Source of the DNA: Hyphomicrobium_A sp963776675
Lineage (GTDB): Bacteria; Pseudomonadota; Alphaproteobacteria; Rhizobiales; Hyphomicrobiaceae
Length of the DNA stretch: 64,000 nucleotides
Assembly (NCBI GenBank): GCA_963776675.1
Contig: CAVZNR010000045.1
Coordinates: forward strand, 1 to 64,000
Direction of reading: 5' to 3'
Below are positions 59,460 to 64,000 of the stretch, in pieces. The first letter of the stretch is position 1; every line of letters starts with the position of its first letter. The notes under the pieces are model-generated. The model saw nothing but the letters and a program-made list of their open reading frames with translations. It had not been told where the DNA came from and made no database searches. The translations under genes were made by a program, and so were the position numbers.

Positions 59460-61244
59460 GTGCGGTCCCTCATATCCTCTCTGGCGGCGTTTGCCTTCGC
59501 CGCGGGCCAGATCGTTCCCGCCGGCGCGGCGCCGCTCTCCAAGGCCGACTACGAAGCCTGCCAGGCGCGTGACGAGCCGGCGCTGAAGACCGCCATCCAG
59601 GCTATCTCGGAGCGGGCGCTGAAATCCGCCATCGCCAAAGTGGACTACCGTGCGCTGGTCGGCGACGCCTGGCGGCGCGGCGACCTCGACGCCATCGTCG
59701 ACAAGCAGGTGGACACGGCCGCCGACCAGGTGGTGCAGGAGACGAGCTGGTCAAATCTGTTGCAGTCGCTCGCCTACCAGCAGAAGGCGCAGGAGCTTGC
59801 CACCGCGGTCGCCGAGCGCGTCTACCGCTCCGACGCCATGAAGACGGCGCTGGAGCAGCTGGCCGCCGACGTCGGCAAGGACATCGGCCGGCAGATCGAG
59901 TTCGCCAGTGTCGATGCCAGCGCGCCGACGCTCGACTGCCTGAAGGCGTTCGTGGGCGCGCGCTACGGCACCACGGTGGCCCGCGCCGTCAGCGGCGAGA
60001 CCGGCAAGGACCTTACCGTCGATCCGGACAAGGCGACCGCCGGCATCTCGGCCGGCGCGGTGTTGCGGGAATTGAGCGGCGGCATCGCGGGCGCTGCCGT
60101 GCTGATTTTGCGCCGGCAGATGGCCAACATGGCGCGGCGCGCCGGGCAGCGCGTCGTCGGCGCCGTGCTCGCCCGCCTGGTGGCCGTGGTTGCCGACGGG
60201 GTGGGGCTGGCGCTCATCGCCAAGGACATCTGGGACCTGCGCCACGGCGTCGTGCCCATCATCGCCACCGAGATGAAATCGAAGGACAACAAGGCCAAGG
60301 TGCAGGACGAGCTGGCCAAGACGTTCTCCGACCAGATCGCCGCCCACGTGGACGAGATCGCCGCCACCACCGCCGACCAGATCGTGGGCGTCTGGCGCGA
60401 CTTCCGCAGCGCGCACGCCCAGGCCCTCGACCTCGCCCAGCGCAAGCCCAAGTTCAAGGCGTTCATCGACCACCTGCAGCCCAAGGCGCTGCCGCGGCTC
60501 GACGAGGTGGTGTCGCTGGTGCTGGCGGACGAGGGCGAGGCGGGCCTGCTGCGCCGCCTCGACGACGGCACGCTGAACGAGGCGGTCAACGTGCTGCCGG
60601 CGCCTGCCATGGAGATCGCGCGGCAGACGCGCTCGGTCGACGCCGGCCTCAAGTGGGCGGCGCTGGCGGGCGACCAGCTGCCCAAGGTGGTGGCGCTCGA
60701 CCTGCACCGGCGCACCAGCCCCGACAACCTGACGCCCGGCGTGCTCAAGCGCCTGCTCGCCTTGGATGACCGGCTGGCGACGGTGCGGCTCGCCAGCGTC
60801 GATCGCGGCGCGCGCGATACGCTGTTCGAGCTCAAGGATGCCGAACTGAAGAGCTTGGCGCGCAACCTCACCGAGCCGGAGCTCGCAACGCTGTCGGCCT
60901 ACCTCACGGGGCTGCAAAAGGAGCCGCGCGAGAAGGTGCTGCGGGCGGTGGCGGCCGACCCGCTCGCCATGCAGTCGCTGTCGTCGGAGCGCGTGCGCTC
61001 AGCCGTCGTCACCAGCGCCGACCAAAGTGCCGCCGTCGCCATGATGCTGCGCAGCAATGCCGCGCTCGACCCGGGCGCCATCGTGACCGACTTCGGCCTC
61101 GTCACCGACGGACGCGTGGCGCCGGTGCTGATGTGGGAGAAGCACCCCGCAGCGATCGCGGCGGCGCTCGTCGTGTTCGCCATCGTCCTGCTGCTGCTGC
61201 GGCGGCTGCTGTTTGCCGGGCGCCGCAAAAGCGCGCCGGCGTAA
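59460..61244 (+). CDS. Uncharacterised exported helical membrane protein, 594 residues
   Basis: Starts at GTG 59460. Signal peptide at residues 1-23 (LISSLAAFAFAAGQIVPAGA). The mature part is almost wholly helical and rich in Ala, Asp and Arg. It has a hydrophobic or amphipathic stretch around residues 195-255 (ISAGAVLRELSGGIAGAAVLIL, VVGAVLARLVAVVADGVGLALI) and a C-terminal membrane helix (AAIAAALVVFAIVLLLLRRLLF) followed by a basic tail. So most of it should lie in the periplasm, anchored at the C terminus. Cysteines are rare (one pair near DYEACQ and LDCLKA). No named family recognised. It follows the 622-residue protein gene by 169 bases. Confidence 0.72.
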   Translation: MRSLISSLAAFAFAAGQIVPAGAAPLSKADYEACQARDEPALKTAIQAISERALKSAIAKVDYRALVGDAWRRGDLDAIVDKQVDTAADQVVQETSWSNLLQSLAYQQKAQELATAVAERVYRSDAMKTALEQLAADVGKDIGRQIEFASVDASAPTLDCLKAFVGARYGTTVARAVSGETGKDLTVDPDKATAGISAGAVLRELSGGIAGAAVLILRRQMANMARRAGQRVVGAVLARLVAVVADGVGLALIAKDIWDLRHGVVPIIATEMKSKDNKAKVQDELAKTFSDQIAAHVDEIAATTADQIVGVWRDFRSAHAQALDLAQRKPKFKAFIDHLQPKALPRLDEVVSLVLADEGEAGLLRRLDDGTLNEAVNVLPAPAMEIARQTRSVDAGLKWAALAGDQLPKVVALDLHRRTSPDNLTPGVLKRLLALDDRLATVRLASVDRGARDTLFELKDAELKSLARNLTEPELATLSAYLTGLQKEPREKVLRAVAADPLAMQSLSSERVRSAVVTSADQSAAVAMMLRSNAALDPGAIVTDFGLVTDGRVAPVLMWEKHPAAIAAALVVFAIVLLLLRRLLFAGRRKSAPA

Positions 61245-61396
61245 GCCTCCACAGGCGAATTCCAATATTCCCGCATGCGCGTGTCACAGCGGACGCGCCC
61301 TGCTATAAGCGCTCGGGGGTCTTTCCGAATCGCACGCACGTGGGGAAAGCTCTGCAACAGTGTTGCGTACCTGGAGCATCGAGGGGAGTGGGACAG

Positions 61397-61573
61397 ATGG
61401 GACTCAAAGCGCCTGGCATCCTGACGTTCATGGTGTCGATCGTCCTGACGGTTACCGTGTTGATTATGAAGTTCTTCGGGGCGGAGATACCCTTCCTATC
61501 CGGCAACGAATTCTGGGTGCTTTTGGCCGCTCAGGTCATCCTCGTGCTGGGCTGCATCATGCGGGGGCTGTAG
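61397..61573 (+). CDS. 58-residue membrane protein
   Basis: ATG 61397 follows GAGGGGAGTGGGACAG, a good ribosome site. Two membrane helices: GILTFMVSIVLTVTVLIMKFFG and NEFWVLLAAQVILVLGCIMRGL, joined by a short loop (AEIPFLSG). No family name known to me. Position after the 594-residue gene may indicate shared function. Confidence 0.65.
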   Translation: MGLKAPGILTFMVSIVLTVTVLIMKFFGAEIPFLSGNEFWVLLAAQVILVLGCIMRGL

Positions 61574-61653
61574 GGGATTTCAGCCGCACTTTATCGCTGT
61601 GCTTTTGTGTCGCGCGGCACTCAGCACTCTGGCGGGGCGAGACGACCTGGAGG

Positions 61654-61854
61654 ATGTCTCGCACTATGAAATGGAGATTTGGAAGACTTGAATCGTATGC
61701 CGACCGCGTGCGTCGCTCGTCGCGCGAGATCCTTATTGCATCGGCGCTAACACTGGCGGCCATCGCTTTCCTGATTGCGGCGCTGTTGGGCGGCGCGGTC
61801 ACCAAAGACACCGAGGTCGGCCACGTTGCGGCCGACGAGACCGTCATAAAATAA
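61654..61854 (+). CDS. 66-residue single-helix membrane protein
   Basis: ATG 61654 follows TGGAGG. A basic N terminus (RRSSREIL) leads into one membrane helix (IASALTLAAIAFLIAALLGGAV), with an acidic C terminus (KDTEVGHVAADETVIK). The charge distribution predicts the N terminus in the cytoplasm. No family recognised. It converges on the pabB gene 43 bases away. Confidence 0.6.
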   Translation: MSRTMKWRFGRLESYADRVRRSSREILIASALTLAAIAFLIAALLGGAVTKDTEVGHVAADETVIK

Positions 61855-61897
61855 TTGTTACCGACTTCGCTCGCATTGGAGCAATTACGCGGCCTGC

Positions 61898-63763
61898 TTA
61901 AAGCGGCACCGCGCGCACCAAACCCCGCACCGAGTTGCCCAGCCAAATCGCATCGGCCGAGCGCAGATCCTCCAGCGTGAGGACCGCCTCTTCGGCGCGT
62001 CCCTGGCTGAGCAGATCGGCGCGCAGCGTACCGGGCAGCAGGCCGCAGCCGAGTGCCGGCGTCAGCAGACGCCCGTCGCGCTCCAGAAATATCGTGGTGC
62101 GGCTGCCCTCGGCGAGCTCGCGCTTCTCGTTGAGATAGAGGACCTCGTCGGCGCCGACGCTGTCGTGATAGGCCTGCCACTCGCGGTCGTAGAGCTCGCG
62201 CCGCGTCGTTTTGTGGAAAAGGAAGATGTCGGCCGAGTTGAGCCGCGTGTCGGAAACCGCAAACGTCATGACCGCGTCCTCGACGGGCGCGGGCAGCGGC
62301 GTCGCCGTCACGGTGATGCTGCCGGCCTCGGACAGAAGAAGCCGCACGCGCAGGCGCTCGCTGCGCCCCTTTACGGCGTCGTCGAGCGCGGCACGCACGG
62401 CGGCCGCGTCGAAGGCGAAGGCGAAATAGCGCGCCGAGGTCTTAAGGCGCTCGATGTGGCGCTCGAGCAGGACGAAACCTCGCCCAGGCTCGGGCCCCGG
62501 CTCGAACAGCATGGTCTCGATCAGCTCGAAGGGCTTCACCGGATCAGTGAGGAACTTCATCTTCAGAAGGCACTCGGCGTATTCCTTGGTGCCAGCCGAG
62601 TCGAAGACGACGCCCGAGCCGATGCCCATCTCACCGGCGGCGTCGCGCGCCACCACCGCGGTGCGGATGGCGACATTGAACAGCGCGCGGCCTTTGGGCG
62701 AGATGTAGCCGATGGCGCCGCAGTAGACGCCGCGCGCCTCGGTCTCGAGCGCGGCGATAAGCTCCATGGCGCGGATCTTGGGCGCGCCGATCACCGAGCC
62801 CGGCGGGAAGATGCCGTGCAGGAGCTCGGACATGCCGATGCCGTCCTTCAAGGTTGCATGCACGCCCGACGTCATCTGGTGCAGCGTCTGGAACGTCTCC
62901 ACGGTGAACAGATCCGACACGCTGACGCTGCCGATCTCGGAGATGCGTCCGATGTCGTTGCGCATCAGGTCGACGATCATCAGGTTCTCGGCGCGCTGCT
63001 TGACGTCCTCGGCGAGCTGCCGGCGCGCCAGCGCATCCGCCTCCAGGGTCCCGGCGCGGGGGGCTGTCCCCTTCATGGGACGGGTGGCGATTTTGCGCCC
63101 CTCCTGCTCGATGAAAAGCTCCGGCGAGGCCGACAGCACCGTCACCTTGCCGGTATCGACAATGCCGCCGTAGGCCACACGCTGCTTCTGGCGCAGGTCG
63201 AGGAAGAAGGTGAGCGGCGAGCCCGACAGGCGGAAGCGCGCCTTGAAGGTGAGGTTGAGCTGATAGATGTCGCCGGCGCGGATCTTCTCCTGCACCTCGG
63301 CGAAGCGCTTCAGGTAGGCGGCCTCGTCCCAGGCGAGGGAGACGTCGGTGAAGTGGTACGAGCCGCTGCGCGTGTGCGTGGCGAGCCAGTGCTCGACTTG
63401 CGCCGGCGTCATCTCGGCCGGCGCCTTGTAGAGGCCGAGCCAGAGCAGCGGCACGTTGCGCTTTTCCGGCATGAGCGCGGCAAGGCGCGGCTCCATCACG
63501 TAGCCGAGCTCGTAGGCGAAGAAGCCAGCCGCATAGAGACCGTTTCTGATGGCCGCATCCAACCGCTCGAGCGCGGCCGGCACCTCTTCAGGCGTCTCGG
63601 CCGCGATGATGTCGACGGGATCGGAAAAGAGCAGCGAGGGCGGGCCGGTGCCGGAGTTGTTGTCGAGGAGGACGAACGTCTCGGACAACGCTGCCGGCTC
63701 TTCCGGCCGGCGCTCCAAGGGGGCCTCGTTCCGGGCCTGGCGGCTGCGGTCGGCTGGCGTCAT
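61898..63763 (-). CDS. pabB: Aminodeoxychorismate synthase component I fused to 4-amino-4-deoxychorismate lyase (PabB-PabC)
   Basis: Two steps of p-aminobenzoate (folate) synthesis in one 621-residue chain. The N-terminal two-thirds is a chorismate-binding enzyme with IRAGDIYQLNLTFKARF, ATRPMKGTAPRAG, ENLMIVDLMRNDIGRIS, HGIFPPGSVIGAPKIRAM and GIGSGVVFDS. The C-terminal part (about 395-621) is a class IV aminotransferase-fold lyase, with LLERHIERLKTSARYFAF and the PLP lysine in LFHKTTRRELYD; NEKRELAEGSRTTIF and PALGCGLLPGTLR are also typical. The glutamine amidotransferase PabA is not in this window. ATG 63763 overlaps the stop of the upstream gene (ATGA). Confidence 0.93.
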   Translation of the reverse strand: MTPADRSRQARNEAPLERRPEEPAALSETFVLLDNNSGTGPPSLLFSDPVDIIAAETPEEVPAALERLDAAIRNGLYAAGFFAYELGYVMEPRLAALMPEKRNVPLLWLGLYKAPAEMTPAQVEHWLATHTRSGSYHFTDVSLAWDEAAYLKRFAEVQEKIRAGDIYQLNLTFKARFRLSGSPLTFFLDLRQKQRVAYGGIVDTGKVTVLSASPELFIEQEGRKIATRPMKGTAPRAGTLEADALARRQLAEDVKQRAENLMIVDLMRNDIGRISEIGSVSVSDLFTVETFQTLHQMTSGVHATLKDGIGMSELLHGIFPPGSVIGAPKIRAMELIAALETEARGVYCGAIGYISPKGRALFNVAIRTAVVARDAAGEMGIGSGVVFDSAGTKEYAECLLKMKFLTDPVKPFELIETMLFEPGPEPGRGFVLLERHIERLKTSARYFAFAFDAAAVRAALDDAVKGRSERLRVRLLLSEAGSITVTATPLPAPVEDAVMTFAVSDTRLNSADIFLFHKTTRRELYDREWQAYHDSVGADEVLYLNEKRELAEGSRTTIFLERDGRLLTPALGCGLLPGTLRADLLSQGRAEEAVLTLEDLRSADAIWLGNSVRGLVRAVPL

Positions 63764-64000
63764 CGTCCCTTGTATCCCGTCAGCCTATAGAAGGTCACGC
63801 GTCGCTGGGCGTTCTCCCCGGCCGGCAGCAGGCGGCTTGCAATCTTCTGCGAGGTCGCGAACGCGTTTGCGATGGGGCCGGCATCCTTTCCCAGACTGAC
63901 GAGCAACACCGGGCCGGTGGTGGCGGCGGTGAACGGACGCGTCAGCTCGAAGTGGTCGTGCGGCGCGCCTTCACGCCAGGCGAGCACGGGCGTCGTCTCG
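63760..64000 (-). CDS. C-terminal end of a probable glycosyltransferase (partial)
   Basis: Only the last 79 residues lie in the window: the frame enters from position 64000 and stops at 63760. The sequence (LTRPFTAATTGPVLLVSLG, IASRLLPAGENAQRRVTFYRLTGYKG) resembles the soluble C-terminal part of ArnT/PMT-type family 39 glycosyltransferases, which end in a short beta-rich segment finishing Y-x-L-x-x-Y-x-G. The assignment rests on little sequence. It overlaps pabB by four bases, so the two are coupled. Confidence 0.4.
   Translation of the reverse strand, partial: ETTPVLAWREGAPHDHFELTRPFTAATTGPVLLVSLGKDAGPIANAFATSQKIASRLLPAGENAQRRVTFYRLTGYKGR

Noticed and set aside
62165..63790. A 541-codon plus-strand frame opposite pabB-pabC
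   Set aside because: Antisense to clear chorismate-binding and lyase motifs; composition biased to Arg/Glu/Gly.

Overview
The window is about 64 kb of GC-rich chromosome. It reads as an alphaproteobacterium, most likely of the order Hyphomicrobiales (Rhizobiales). Evidence for this is the GANTC methyltransferase ccrM, an ATP synthase Fo operon encoding both b and b' subunits, the ctaC-ctaD-ctaB-(small ORF)-ctaG-ctaE-DUF983-SURF1 order followed by thrC and an M16 peptidase, the ispH-thrB-rnhA group, the mutY-DUF721-dsbA-smc group, a BcsS homologue, an IalB protein and a phasin. Family or genus cannot be fixed from the sequence alone. No tRNA, rRNA, CRISPR array, insertion sequence or prophage was recognised, so this is mostly core chromosome.

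Layout. 0-10.2 kb: DNA repair and modification genes (uracil-DNA glycosylase, RNase HII, CcrM, MutY) with moaB, two rSAM-associated glycosyltransferases, a PA0069-type radical SAM protein, a flavin monooxygenase-like protein and two small exported proteins. 10.3-16 kb: DUF721/DciA-like protein, two exported DsbA-like proteins and smc. 16-18.6 kb: a membrane-anchored patatin whose 3' end lies in a palindromic repeat. 18.8-21.4 kb: ATP synthase Fo operon (atpI-B-E-F'-F) behind a clear sigma-70 promoter. 21.5-28 kb: lipoprotein, ispH-thrB-rnhA, GST, peroxiredoxin, DsbD-N-like protein, YqgE. 28-42.2 kb, all minus strand: aa3 cytochrome oxidase genes and assembly factors, then thrC, M16 peptidase, GNAT and a giant EAL protein, with several ATGA stop-start overlaps. 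42.6-45 kb: IalB, phasin, an orphan bcsS. 45.1-50.2 kb: a TetR-regulated RND efflux operon with a perfect palindromic operator. 50.4-53.4 kb: a DevC-DevA-DevB type ABC exporter. 53.7-55.4 kb: DUF2147 protein and an alpha/beta hydrolase. 56.5-61.9 kb: a run of uncharacterised genes (GNAT-like protein, a 622-residue protein with two C-terminal membrane helices, an exported 594-residue helical protein, and two tiny membrane proteins). 61.9-64 kb: a pabB-pabC fusion and the 3' end of a probable glycosyltransferase.

Six genes, several of them housekeeping genes, carry frameshifts (uracil-DNA glycosylase, moaB, a TPR/membrane protein, smc, SURF1, devB). At least one looks like a homopolymer miscall, so indel errors in the assembly are the simplest explanation. 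The parts most worth following are the uncharacterised 56.5-61.9 kb cluster, the EAL protein with a roughly 290-residue proline-rich tail, and the repeat that supplies the last 46 codons of the patatin gene.
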